Positions 1-11,591 of a stretch of DNA of 64,000 nt are shown piece after piece (the stretch's first letter is position 1; each line of letters opens with the position of its first letter). The notes beneath the pieces were generated by a model, which was given only the letters and a program-made list of their open reading frames with translations, did not search any database and was not told the DNA's origin. The position numbers and the translations under genes were made by a program. Source of the stretch: Hymenoscyphus infarciens (taxonomy: Eukaryota; Ascomycota; Leotiomycetes; Helotiales; Helotiaceae); NCBI GenBank assembly GCA_001414345.1, contig LLCB01000010.1:1-64000 (forward strand), read 5' to 3'.

Positions 1-976
1 CCCCTACCTACAAGTAAAAACCTTGGAAACTCCACCCGACCACAACCCACCCACCGCATTTGCCTACTCCCCCGGCCTTCCCACCTACCGATCCCGATTT
101 CTTTAACTCAAGGCTACTCGTACTCCTCTTCCTCCTTTACAACCTCCGTCCGCACCATATACTCTAGGCCATTGCCAGCCTTTGACAGCGGACTCAATTC
201 ACCTTTAGAGTGTCTCTTAGGTGCATCGTATCCTATCACATTCCTATCGATTGTGCCAAATCCGAACTACGCGCAAGACGTCATCTCTCCGCGAGGCTTG
301 CCATTTGTCTGGCGCCTGAGTTGATTGAGCCTTTGCAATACCAACGAAAACGAAAAAAAAGTCCGTCAACCGCCGAACAAAGAAGGAACAGGTAGAGAAG
401 TCGCGATTGACTTTGTCCTGGTACCTACTTAACGACGTCCCCCTTCCTATCCCTCCGATCCCGAACCTACCGACCGAACCTACCGAACCTTCTCAAACCT
501 TCTCGCTCGCTCGTCTCTCTTCACCCAAATCGCAACTCGACGTCGATCGTCCTTGCCATACAACAACCCCCCTCTTCAAGAAACGGCGACACGATAGCTG
601 GAACACGCCGTGTCAACCTTTGGCAAAAAGAGCCGTCCGTACCCTCCCTCGCCCGAGTTCTTCACCAAGACTCACACATCTCGTAAGTCAAGTCTGAATG
701 AAACCAACACCCGCCCAATGTCTACCTATGATTGTCTCTTGCACCTAGAACGACTCTCCTTTCTCTTTCAACAATTCGTCTCTCATTCACCCCTTCCAAC
801 CCTGGGACCCGGCTAATTCCTATTGTTGCCTCGTCTTCGCAGTGCATTAATACTCCTGTTCCATTCGAGTCTTGATGCAAACTACACCCTCTGTCCACCT
901 GCTCTACAAAGACGCACCGCATAGCTTTCTTCCCTCTGAGCAGCCCAGCATTCCACCATCCGCCCCCATCGTCCGG
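1..976 (+). promoter_or_regulatory. Promoter and 5' leader of the CBM21 gene
   Basis: This stretch is pyrimidine-rich and shows no convincing coding sequence. It contains several short upstream reading frames and a plausible leader intron: donor GTAAGT at 683 and acceptor CACCTAG ending at 748 (66 bp). A CRE-like half site, GACGTCAT, lies near 275. Two in-frame ATGs (875 and 977) precede the CBM21 gene. The leader assignment is an inference from position and splice-like signals. Confidence 0.45.
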
Positions 977-3364
977 ATGCCTTACACTCCTCCTTCCCAG
1001 AGATCCCCAGCAACCTCCGCTCCGCACTCCCCAAACCTCAGCCGTCGTTCTTCTTATCAACATAATCAACATGGCGGCTACCCGCATTCACACCCTTCCC
1101 AGGTCTCCTCGAGTAGACCGGAACTCCCTCGTTCGACTTCATATCTGACTCGACACCGACGAACACAATCCGTCAAGACGCCGACCTTTGATCTCGTCGA
1201 AGAGCCCTCCCCACCGGGAACAGCGGATAAGGAGAGCAATGCCATGCACAGCTTAACCTCGTCCGGCGGCTTGCGACAATCACCTCCGCCTGTGACGGAT
1301 GACCAACAGATACCAGCTGGTGCCGTCATCTCCCCGCCTGACTCGGGACAAAACTCGAGTGACGACGAGGATACAAAGCGTTCGAGAAGTCGCGAACTGG
1401 AAAACCTGGCCGAGCTTCAGAAGGCGATCCGAATAATAGAACAACACCGTGAGAGTTCACCAAACCGGACAGCAGAGGAGGTGGGAAAGGTTAATCAACA
1501 CCTGACGCTAATCATGCCATCGGAATCGACCGACAAGCCATCCTCCAAGCACATTGAACAAACAGCGCAAGATGTCATACGGAAGATTTCCCACAATCGG
1601 TCAAACACAGATTCTTCGGTGTTTGTGAACACGCAATCCAGCCTGTCTCCGGAAACGCCGTTAACCCTCTCTGACGAGGAATATAGCGATGATGGAGATC
1701 GATCTGGACGAAAACCACCTATGCTGAGAAAGAAGTCTGGCGAACTTGTCCGACCAGCACTGCGACCCTCGTCTGCAAGACGGCGACCCTCGAGTATGCC
1801 TGGAACTCCAACCTTCTCCAAGGCAGTCCACTTTGATTCTCATCTCGAGCACGTTAGACATTTCCTCCAAGTGGATCGACCCTTGGCGGTGAGTGCAGGC
1901 TCATCACCAGTGGAAGCATACGAGAGTGACAATGAGTTTCCGTTTGAGGAATCCTCCGGAGGACGAGGTCCACCATTCGAATGGGAGATCGTCGTTTCCA
2001 ACTTCCCTGCCGAGACTCCCCATCGATTATCATTGCCTGTCCGTGTGGAAAGAGTCTTCTTATCTGCGGATAACAAGACCTTAGTTGGCAGTGTTGCGGT
2101 GGCTAACCTGGCATTCAATAAATACGTTGTCGCACGCTTCACTCTTGACTATTGGAAGACAACTTCCGAGGTCGTGGCCGAGTACAATAATGATGTACGG
2201 CAACCCAAAAACATGGACGGGTACGATCGATTTAACTTCAATATTAAGTTGGCCGACCAAGCCAACCTGGAGGCCAAGACCATGTTCTTCTGTGTCAAGT
2301 ATACCGTCAATGGTACAGAGTATTGGGACAACAACAATGCGACCAACTTCCAAATCGATTTCCGAAAGAAGGCCAAGCCTCAGAATGGTAAAAAGGGACG
2401 CGGTGCCGAATCTAGATCCTCGAGCTCCCTTCCACGAAGCAACAAGAAGGTTTCACCGTCCCTTGCAAAATCCAAAACGATGCCAGTTACGTTTGATGAC
2501 TTTGCGGATGGATTTGATGCCAAATACTCGTACGATTTGAAGCAACCTGTGAGCGACTTTTTGGGCGAAACTGGTACATCACTTCGACTGAAGGGTGTCA
2601 AGTCGGCCGTCAATCTCGCTTCGGATAATCTCACACGACGTGCCCCTCAACCTCATGGTCAGGCCTTTGGTAATAGATACGATTTCGGTGCCTCCTTGTC
2701 CGCTGCCATACAAGCAGCGAATAGTGTCATGGGTGACCGCAGCGGTATTCAACTGAAGCCCTCGGCCAAGAACCCTGCCCGCAAATTTATCCCTGCTGAA
2801 GACGCAACATCCCCATTATCCACCAAAAGCAACCAGCGTTCAGGTAAAGGGCCAGCTCCAGCACCCCCAGTCAAAGCACCAGCTTCTGCGCCCTCTTCGA
2901 GCGGTGCAGATTCCCCTCGGCCCGCTGGCACTGAGAAACCGGTCCTTGCTTCCCAGTCATACAACGATTTGTTGGACAAATACTGCTTTGTACGTTCCAA
3001 CAGTCGACACTGGGGTTCCAGTCATCATGAACTCAAAAGCTAACATCCCACCTAGTTCGGATCGGTCAAGAGTTCACCCCAGCACAAGGATGGCACACTC
3101 TCGCCAGGACAACTCGATGGCGCCAATGATGAGGGCTATGTCCTTGCCTCCCCAGATTCTACCGCCGATAATTCTCCCTTGATGATGGAAAAGAAGCTTT
3201 CTCCTCCGCAAACGCAAACAACCAACAAGCAACAGGCTACACGCTCTGCTTCTCCCGCTCCCATGACGGGACTTGTTACGGGTACGTCTTCGATGTATCC
3301 TTACAGCATGCACACTGGTTTTTCTCTCCACGAGGCTCATACAGCTACAGCAATCCGCGGTTGA
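977..3364 (+). CDS. gac1: CBM21 protein phosphatase 1 regulatory subunit (Gac1-like glycogen targeting subunit)
   Basis: Two exons, 977-2989 and 3056-3364, give about 773 aa. The 66-bp intron 2990-3055 has donor GTACGT, branch GCTAAC and acceptor CCTAG. The second exon continues the frame and ends in a Ser/Pro-rich tail. A CBM21 carbohydrate-binding domain spans roughly residues 355-463 and includes the conserved segments FTLDYWKT, YDRFNFNI and GTEYWDNNN. Upstream, KAVHF at about residues 282-286 fits the RVxF docking motif for the PP1 catalytic subunit. The rest is Ser/Pro-rich and probably disordered. Family knowledge: such proteins bring PP1 to glycogen and activate glycogen synthase. An upstream ATG at 875 is in frame and would add 34 residues. 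I prefer 977 because MPYTPP-type starts are usual in this family as I remember it, but the start is not settled. Confidence 0.85.
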
Positions 3365-4380
3365 AGTTAAAAGCCTCGACACAACCAACACACCAAAATT
3401 GTCATCTTACGAATTATATGCGTTACATCCCCCGCATACACTGACCTGCCCGGCTAGCGCGATGTGGCTCCGGGCCCAATCGGGGGATGCTTTGATTACC
3501 TCTTGATTGAGAGTGGTCAAAAGTCTCAACATCGACACGAAATTACAGCTCTGAAACGACCTTTTCCACCAGGCATGGTTTCTTGTTTTTTTACGGGACG
3601 ACTCTTCTCATCCGGTGATTTCCTGGTCGTTGGCATTTCTGCGGGTTGGGCACCATCATGATTGCTTTGCGATTGTTTCTCTTTTCGATTGTACATTTGA
3701 GCGGTTTCCCTCTTTCTTGCATGTTCTATTTTCCGTGTCGTTGCTTGAGGGATCTTTTACGGCAAGGGCATTGTTTATTGTTTTTTTGTTTTTTTTTGCC
3801 AATATAGACTGGTTTAATCACTTTCGGGACGCGCGGGGAGACTTCATGAACGAAGGCGGGGAAAGTCCTCGGGCTTTTTCTGGCCCTCGATGAAGGACTG
3901 AAATTGTTTTATTTCCTTGGTTCGGGGGAGTTTTTTTTGGACAAAAAGTTGTGATTACTATGGAGGGTCTGTCCGGGAAGACCGGATTACTTGGAAGCAA
4001 AAATCCCTGGGGAATAAACTGCGTACATAAGGAATGGGATGGGATGGGATGGGATGGGTCGATTGATGGATCATGGGAAACCCACTTTTCTCCGGAGAAG
4101 GTTCTCCTTGGTGGGCGAAAGTGGGTTGATGCTACTGGGCATTTGTTAGCGGATGCGAGGGAAGGAAGATAATTTGTAGGGTTGGGAACTTGAGTGGATG
4201 GTGGTGTTGATGGACGGCGATTCTCAACCTACACATACTACTACTTATACCATGGATCATTGTGAATAGAACGAAGGGGAAAAATACTTTGATGATATAC
4301 CAAACCTCTCTTATGTCTGCTTGATTTTGTGATTTGCTTTTTGTGATGGACTTTTCTCCTGCTCAAAACGTCTTCTGTAT
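3365..4380. other. 3' flank of the CBM21 gene
   Basis: No gene is recognisable here. The sequence is T-rich just after the stop, as expected for a fungal 3' UTR, and then mixed. It holds a (GGGAT)n run at 4035-4058, listed separately. Short open frames exist but have no recognisable content. Confidence 0.4.
4035..4058 (+). repeat. GGGAT microsatellite with five GGG runs
   Basis: Four tandem GGGAT units followed by a fifth GGG are read directly. Five G3 tracts separated by 2-nt loops can in principle form a G-quadruplex on the + strand, which is the sense strand of the upstream CBM21 transcript if its 3' UTR reaches this far. Confidence 0.8.
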
Positions 4381-5209
4381 TCAAATGTCACCTCTCACCA
4401 TCCCTCCCAGCACTGTCTGTAGAACCCCCTGGTAAACACCACTATAGCCCTCCCCAACCTCCCCATCCATCTCCTCAAACACAATCTGCGCTAGCCTCGC
4501 ATCTTTATAAAACACCACACCATGGGGATTCTTCACATCCAACAATACTCCCAAGGAACCTTGATAGCCTGCGTCTATGAGCCCGGCTTGGATACTAGTA
4601 CTCACTCCGGATCTCCACAATGAAGACCGGGGGGAGGGGTAGAGACGAGCCAGGTAATTCAAGGGGACGGTCACTCTTTCGTTGAAATCTATGAGGTAGA
4701 CTCCGTCTGGGTGGGTGGTGGATGGTGGATGGTGGATGGTGTGTTGAGGGGGTTGAGGGGGTGCTTTTAGAGGTTGAGGGGGTTCTGGGTAAGGGTAAGG
4801 TTGTAAAGGGGAGAGGAGAGGTTTTCGCGGCGACTCGCTCGATGGGTGTTTGTTAGGTCTAGGGTTTGTGGGGTTTGTGGTGTTTGGGGATATTTTTATT
4901 ATTATTTATTTTTTGGAGGGTTAGGTCTACGCTGTAGGGTTTTGGGGGAGGATTTTTAGGCCTGGGAGGGTGATTCTTTTTTCTTTTTTTTTCTTTTTTT
5001 TTTCTTGGTGTTTCGTGGGGGTTAGGGTGTGGAGGAGAGGTGGGAGTGGTGAGTAGTGAGGATGGTGAGGATGGGGAGGCTGGTGGGGTTGTGAGAGAGG
5101 TTGGGGATGGTGAGATGTGATGAGAAGGGGGATCGTGAGCGTGGGTGAGGAGCAAGATGTGAGATCTCAAAGTATCGAGATGAGACTTCAATAACTCTCG
5201 AATAAGTAG
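4381..5209 (-). pseudogene. Broken dUTPase/dCTP-deaminase-fold gene
   Basis: On the minus strand, one frame (open from about 4906 down to the TGA at 4381) encodes family hallmarks: GVYLIDFNERVTVP, RSSLWRSGV, GLIDAGYQGSLG and RLAQIVFEE followed by YSGVYQG. These match the trimeric dCTP deaminase/dUTPase fold, whose members hydrolyse or deaminate pyrimidine deoxynucleotides. The N-terminal part (IRELL helix, then PYSVDLTLQKI) lies in a different frame, 4859-5209, and that frame reaches a stop before the first one takes over. I see no usable GT...AG intron between them in the right phase. The 5' end has no ATG: the frame runs back to a stop at 5210-5212, exactly where AT-rich sequence begins. 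The likely reading is a gene truncated by the repeat block and frameshifted. A correctly spliced, unusual gene is less likely. Confidence 0.6.
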
Positions 5210-7690
5210 CTATAGTTTTATATTTATATTCAACTAGTAGTCGAAACTTAGTAAATAAAAGAGAGCTAACTAGAATAGGAAAGTAAAAGAGAAATATATA
5301 CTAGTATACTAAGTTATACTCGTAGTGGAAAATGTCTAAATTGATTTTAGTAAATACGAGTAGTATATTAAGAATTATAGAAAGAAAATTACAAATAAAG
5401 CTTTTATATTAATTAGTTTGCGTTGTAAGAGGTAGGGTTGTGAGAGAGGGGTGAGAAAGAGGATGGCGATGTGTAGTTGAAGTTGGGAAATGAGATGGAT
5501 GAATTGGTGGATATGATTGGTTAATTAATATGGATCTACAAAACAGAGTCACTCTGAGTTTGCGCGAGTAACCCATTGGCTTACTTGCTAAGTATACTTG
5601 AAATTATGCACGAATGAACGGCGTAATTTGAGAAGAAGTCGAACGAACGCCGGTGGATTAAAATATTGACTTTGGAGAACAATTTAAGAATCTTAACTTA
5701 CTCTGGTATGCTTTATTCACCAATTGCAGAATCGACAAATAACGTTGCTAATAAGCTTTTTTATAGAATTAAGTAGTCAGTCTAGTAAGTTAAGTTATTA
5801 AACTATATTGTTCAAGATTATTAGGAAAATTAAATCAAGTAATTGAAATCTCGGATGATCTAAAAGTACTAAGTAGTAGGTAGGCACTTATCTAAGTAAA
5901 GTTTAAGCAATAGGAAGGAATATCCTAGGTGATATAGAATACTTGAATGATTTTAACAAACTTTAGAGGCTGATTCTAGCGAACTTGAAGTATGTCTAGA
6001 CAGAGTTGGTTAGTCACTTATATAATTGAGGAATAAAGTATACTAGCTCTTATAATCGTATCTTATTCTTCATTAAATATTTAAACAACTTAATTTCTAT
6101 CTCCAAAAAAGTAAGAAAGAACTCTTGATTCCTTTCATATTTGTAACTTTCTTCTTTTTTCCAAGTCATAGGATTGAGATTAAAAAGATGAGTATCACGA
6201 GTTATCTCTCTTCAAATCCCTTACTCTTACTTATTTCGTACATCTTCGCAAGTAGCGAGCTAACGAGAATTGACTCCTCGTTAGGGGTGACGTTGTTGAT
6301 ATTCTCACTAAGCAAGTTCTAGCGGTTGAATTATTGAAGGGGTTTTTTGGTTGGTGGGTGAGACGGGAGAAGTTTCTGAATTCTGGATGTTTGGACAACT
6401 GGTTTTCTCTTCTCATCACTACAATTGTATAAAATAGAGGGGTTCTGTACTTTTTTCAGAGGCAAGGTAAGCCATCTGGCGATTGCTCACCGGTCCCTCT
6501 CTATCTTACTATGCGAACTATCTTTGGTTGGTTAAAAGTTGTATTCGAGAAGGCTTAGGCGAATTAGGAAAGCTATCTTCTAATTATGCTCATTTCCGCT
6601 GAAACGATTTTGCCCAAAGCTCATCGAGTCGTGTGATCCAAAGAAACCAAAACTATTACTCCATTAGCATCAGTGAATTCTTTATTCTCATAAATTGTTA
6701 AACTATATTAGCACCTCAGGCTATACCTCACACTTCACATCTATACTTACCTAACCCTTCTTATAGAACGGACATAGAGCTACTACTTATAAAATTTTAA
6801 TTATAAATAGGTTTATTAGATACTTTAAGAGGACATTTAAGAAAATAAGTATAAGATACTACGCTTCTATAGGTTACTCCTAACTACTACGCTGCTACGC
6901 TTCTCTACGCCTCTTATACTTCTATTAATTCTAATATTATAATAGTAGAAGAGAAAGAGAAAGAAGTAAGAGAGTAGATAGAGAATTTACGCTTTAGCTA
7001 AGAGCCTTTCTTAAAAGAGGTAATTCAAAGATACTAAAAAAATTATATAAAGTACTTAAAGAGGTATAGTAGGTGCTTTAATAATACTAACCTCCTCTTT
7101 TCCTAGCTTATTCTTCTTATTCTTCTTATTCTTACTTATTTATCGCTAAATTTATATTAGAGCGATAGTAATCGGTAGGATTAGTAAAACAGTGAAGATG
7201 CTAAGAGAAAACGAGAGAGAGAGAGATAGTAGAAGAGAGAGAGAAAGAGAGAGTAGCTATAGAGAGTTTACGACTAGGTAGAAGTAAATAACTCCTTAAG
7301 TATCCTTAGAAGCTCTTAGATAGTTTATAATTAAAATTTTATAAACTGTGGCTCTATCCGCTTATATCTGTTCTATACCTTCTAAGCAAAAATTAGGGAA
7401 ACCTATAAGTGAATCAGTTTTGATAAACAACTTAGGTAACGAAACCTATTCCCAAGTGGTATAAATGAAGACATTCACCTACTTACTGCTCAACCCCAAA
7501 AGAGGGGTAAAAGCTCCATAATGCATCTTTATCTTTCAATCGCTTAGCCCTTTTCAAGATACTCACTCTTATTTTAAAACTTGCTTCTATAAAGGAGATC
7601 AGAAAGATACGCAATTTCCCACCACGCTCTTGGGATCTAATATCTCATCATTTAATGGATAAATAACCACCATTCCCCTTCCCTTCCGCA
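5210..7690. other. AT-rich RIP-type block
   Basis: Long runs of A/T with many TA dinucleotides and no credible gene. Frames are closed throughout, apart from short accidental ones. A short non-AT island at about 5425-5530 shares the string GGTTGTGAGAGAGG with the broken gene at about 5090. It may be displaced leader sequence of that gene. An inverted-repeat element lies inside (6764-7378). Confidence 0.6.
6764..7378. mobile_element. Small degenerate element with inverted termini (MITE-like)
   Basis: The left end reads TATAGAACGGACAT followed by a 21-bp AT tract (6787-6807). The right end carries the exact reverse complement of that tract (7324-7344), followed by a reversed, imperfect copy of the TATAGAAC end near 7370. 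The interior is about 0.6 kb, AT-rich, with GAGA-type runs and no coding. A non-autonomous DNA element or folded-back repeat remnant fits. Exact ends and target duplication were not found. Confidence 0.4.
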
Positions 7691-8585
7691 TGATTATTCA
7701 CAGAGATTAACTACTCACCCTCTCCAAATCTCCTCCTATTTGCCAAGCGGACTCCAGGAGCAATACAGCTATTCCCATTGGTCTTCAATAAAAGTATTCA
7801 CTTAAATTAACTGTGGTTCCCCCACCTTTTCGGAGGCATATAAATTGACTCACTATAATGGGTCCACGTGGTCACGATAGTGTCGTACTTGAGGAGGGGG
7901 AGAAAAAGTATAAAGTGACAGACGGTAATGCCTTTCCTTCCTTTCAATTGACAACTTTACAACTTCTACGTTTCTGGGAAACTTTGCTGGCTGGTCCAGA
8001 AACTTCTACTTCTTCACACTCCTTTTTGCTAACTACTTTGGTTACTACTGTCTTTTGCCCCTCAATCCTCACGCCCAACTCGGCACTTTTAGCTTGAGAG
8101 AATCACTGTAAGTTTGTTTCCTGTTTGAGTTGAATCTTCGTGCGTCTCAATTGCTACTCTATGAAACTGGTTGTTGTTTTGGTGTGCCTTCTTTGGCTTT
8201 TTTGGAGGGCTTGGAGGTACTCTTGTTTAGTGTCTTTTCTCATTCTACTTTCAAATTCTAGCAGATATGAAGACTTTGAATTCAGTATCTGCTTACATTC
8301 ACCCCTTACCATAATCTCTTACCTCAACAGAATTTCATTACTTTCTCTTTCTCACACTGGAAGTCTGTTTTGTTGTCTGCATGGGGACATATGAACAGCT
8401 TCAAGATTCACTTCCTGTGGATCTAATCTCCCAGTCGTTGTAACTTTTCAGTTTTATTTTCTTTCTTCGCTCTTCTTCTCCTCTTTTTCTCCTCGGTTAT
8501 CACCTACCCATAAGCTACCAATAAGCTTGTACTAACAAAAATATAGAGATCCAAACATCAACAGAATTCCAAGAAGGTCTTCGAG
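7691..8585 (+). promoter_or_regulatory. Upstream region of the GH128 gene
   Basis: Base composition returns to normal here. A TATAAA-like box (GCATATAAATTG) is at about 7836-7847, and a long pyrimidine-rich tract (TTTTCTTTCTTCGCTCTTC) sits about 130 bp before the start codon. Pyrimidine tracts of this kind are common in fungal core promoters. Short open frames at 7858-8097 and 8140-8394 have no recognisable content and are probably leader or chance. Confidence 0.4.
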
Positions 8586-9707
8586 ATGCTTTCCCTGCAT
8601 TTCGGTCAACTCTGTTTACTCCTCGGAATCCTCCGTGTGGTAGTTGCAGCTCCATCAGTTGCTGATGCGCTCGCGCGACCTCCTTATGATCCAAATGCCA
8701 ACAAACGAGGTGTCTCCTTCAATGCACCAACCACCTGGATCCAAGGCTTCTGCGGTAGTGGTACCCATGTAACATGGGCCTATGATTGGGGTGAAGCAAA
8801 GCCGGAGAATGTTCCAGGTTGCAGTAAGTTATAATTCTTCTTCGAGCTTTTCTTTCCATCCTCGTCATTCCAAGAGGAAGGAAACACGTTTGCATTCCCA
8901 AGATATGTTTAGCAAAGCTTGAATCCTCTTTCAACGGGCCGATCCGATACTAAGAACTCGGGAAATAGTGACTTATATTCCCATGCTCTGGAATAACGAC
9001 GGTGCACATACAAATGGGGTACGTAGTCCCTCTCCATCCTCCGAGAACCAGTAGGCTGATAATATGCATTTCAGTGGTTTGAAAGAGCTCAAGACTCAAT
9101 CAACAAAGGCGCAAACCACATTCTCGGTTTCAATGAACCCGATCTCTGTTTCCTTACTGGCAAGCCAGAGCAAGCCTGCATGTCACCTCAAGTTGCCGCA
9201 AACGCTTGGCGTCAATACATCCAACCTTTCGGAAAACAAGTTTGGCTCGGTTCTCCCGCCATCACCAATGGAGATGGGGACTTCAAATGGCTCAGGGAGT
9301 TCTTGGCTCTATGCGGTGACTGTCAAGTAGATTTCATCACTGTTCATTGGTACGATCGCGCCAACAACCTAGGTTATTTGCAAGGTTTCCTTCAAAGTTT
9401 GAAGAAACTTATTGGAAATAGAAATATTTGGCTTACAGAGGTATGATTGAATGCCTTCACACGACGAGCAATATATCTTTTTGGAAATATACTGATAGAC
9501 TTGATGACACAGTTCAACGGCAGCGGTTCAGAAGACGAGCAAGTTCGTTTCCTTCAACAGGCTTTACCATGGATGGACCACACCGATTATATCGAACGTT
9601 ATGCTTGGTTCTTCTCCGCTCCTAGTTTCTCTGGCGGTGCGCTTACTGGCTGGGATGGACGACCGACGAATCTGGGTTACAATTACGCTTATGCGATTCC
9701 GTTTTAA
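8586..9707 (+). CDS. Secreted GH128-type glycosyl hydrolase (beta-1,3-glucanase-like)
   Basis: Four exons (8586-8823, 8969-9018, 9075-9440, 9513-9707) encode 282 aa. The introns are 145, 56 and 72 bp, all GT...AG and all joined in phase. Residues 1-22 form a signal peptide (hydrophobic LCLLLGILRVVVAA). The body matches the Asl1/GH128 family: RGVSFN and WAYDWG near the start, YIPMLWNND, then GFNEPDL with Glu117 as the probable acid/base, FITVHWYD, and WLTE with Glu218 as the probable nucleophile. The ending is YAWFFSAP...GWDG...LGYNYAYAIPF. Family knowledge: GH128 enzymes hydrolyse beta-1,3-glucan and act on fungal walls. Glu218 is the last codon of exon 3, so unspliced intron 3 would stop right after the active site. 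Length and motifs look complete. No GPI site or carbohydrate-binding module is seen. Confidence 0.88.
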
Positions 9708-11591
9708 GGAGGTGTCCAGATAACTTTGGGATTTCTTCACGAACCCCCAACCCTCGCTCCTACTCATTCCACTTTCTCATTCCGGTAATGAAATAGTGCC
9801 AGAAGGGAGGTTTCCACACGCGGAATAACCTTGGTTTTTCTAGGCGGTGGGGCTTACACGTTTACACCTTCTTTTCTTGCGGAATTTCTGTTTCTTTTGC
9901 TTCGGCATAGATCTGGAACCTGAGAGGAAGCCGAAATATTTTCCTTTGTACAAGGTGGTTTTTCCTATCAGGTTTTCAGGTTTGGTTCATGGGGTGGTAT
10001 TTTGAGCATCTACACCAAGTGGTTAAATAGGAATAGATTCCTTGGGTTATTGCTTACAATGGCGCTGTTGGAAGATTCGAACCCGAGAGTAGGGTTCACA
10101 TATTGCATTCATGGAGTGGGGTTTCAAGGTTTGAAACGGGAATTGGTTACTTCCCTTTAGACAGCTTGACGGCTGGTTTTCTGGGATACTTGCGACGTTG
10201 GATTTTGGGTTCGACATCTTTTGGGATGTATTAGGAATATTTAGGAACAACAACCATCTGAGAAATCTAGGAATACAAGATCAATCCAACGAATTTCTAT
10301 GTAACTCAATTTGTGAGAGAGGGAGTTGTAGAAACTCACTCTCTTCTGCCTTCTTCACCAATTATGGAATTGACTATTTCTGTTTAGACATACGAAAGTC
10401 TCTAAAACTTAATAACTTATATTTTGATGAATTGCGATTGTTACTTGATACTCGATTATTCATTGTAAATATTTTTTCTTTGGCTACGTAAATTTCTACT
10501 ATAAGTCTCTAGAGATATCTCCACTTTAATTTCAGTTATTCTAAAAGTCCCAAATTAATTATACATTATTTAACTATGTACTTTGCACTATAACACTTTA
10601 AAGAGCTCTGACAACTATCCTATTTAACTTGATTTTCTCCTTAAATGTTAGAATGATTTGGGACTACTTAAAATAAATGTAACGTATTTTTGGGTTGATA
10701 CGCTCTGAGGAGCTTGAATTTAGGAGGTGAAAACTCTGCTATATATACAGGGAAAAGGGGTTACGTGAGACCCCTCTTTTTCCGTGACAATAAAGGCCAC
10801 CTGCTTTGATAAACTCTAAAGCAGTCACACTATATGTTCTAGTAAAATATTTTAAATTATAGTATTCTCCTACTTAACTAAAGTATTATAAAAACATATA
10901 GAGACTTTAAACAAACTTTATATCTTTTCTAAATGCGTTAGTCTTGTAAATGTATTTAAATAACCTTGTTTTTCTACTTTTTTTTTTGAATAAGATAAAT
11001 ATAGAAAAGATTTAAGGCGAATAAAAACCAATTGCTTTTACGAATATACCTTACAATCTAGTAAAGTCACTTGGAGAAGTCTACTCTTCAAATCACCTCG
11101 GCAAATCAGTAATAGCGGTAAAAGACCAATGTTATAATTAGGAAATAAAGCATATCAGACTAGCTGAGCCGTGAGTCTCTTGGCTAAAAGTGCACACGAT
11201 ACCTGCACCGCATTCTTTACAAACCGCGACTTCTGACCACTATAACTTCGACGTGCCGTGCTACATAGCAACCACTCTGCGTTAGCGCGACTATGACCCC
11301 CCCCCCCTTCAGATCCAATCTTCTTTTTTGCCTTCGTCTTTCCCATCTTCTCTTCGTCTTCAGTCAAATTTTTCGTCGCGGCGAAAACGAATTGAGGTGG
11401 TGAGTAGTGAATTCATTTATGTGTATTAGACCAAGTGAACTAGTTAAACCAAGTAGCTTCTAGCTATGGAGAGTGAGAAAATGACTTCATCAATCGAACA
11501 ATCTAATTCATTAACTCCATACTCTTGCCCGCTTTTCGTATCGCATTTACCTACTCCGTGGCGGACTCTTCCACCACGTATTGCCCTGGCG
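9708..11591. other. Intergenic with a small AT-rich block
   Basis: 3' flank of the GH128 gene, then an AT-rich RIP-like segment at about 10390-11160, then normal composition. A hairpin (GGAAAAGGGGT / ACCCCTCTTTTTCC) lies at about 10751-10785. A homopolymer of about 12 C occurs near 11296. No gene was recognised. Open frames at 10047-10491 and 11155-11367 carry no family signal. Confidence 0.45.

Noticed and set aside
722..1821. Minus-strand open frames over the CBM21 gene
   Set aside because: Antisense shadows of a well-supported coding exon.
10040..10110. tRNA-like B-box (GGTTCGAATC on the minus strand)
   Set aside because: No pairing T-stem, acceptor stem or A-box could be found around it.
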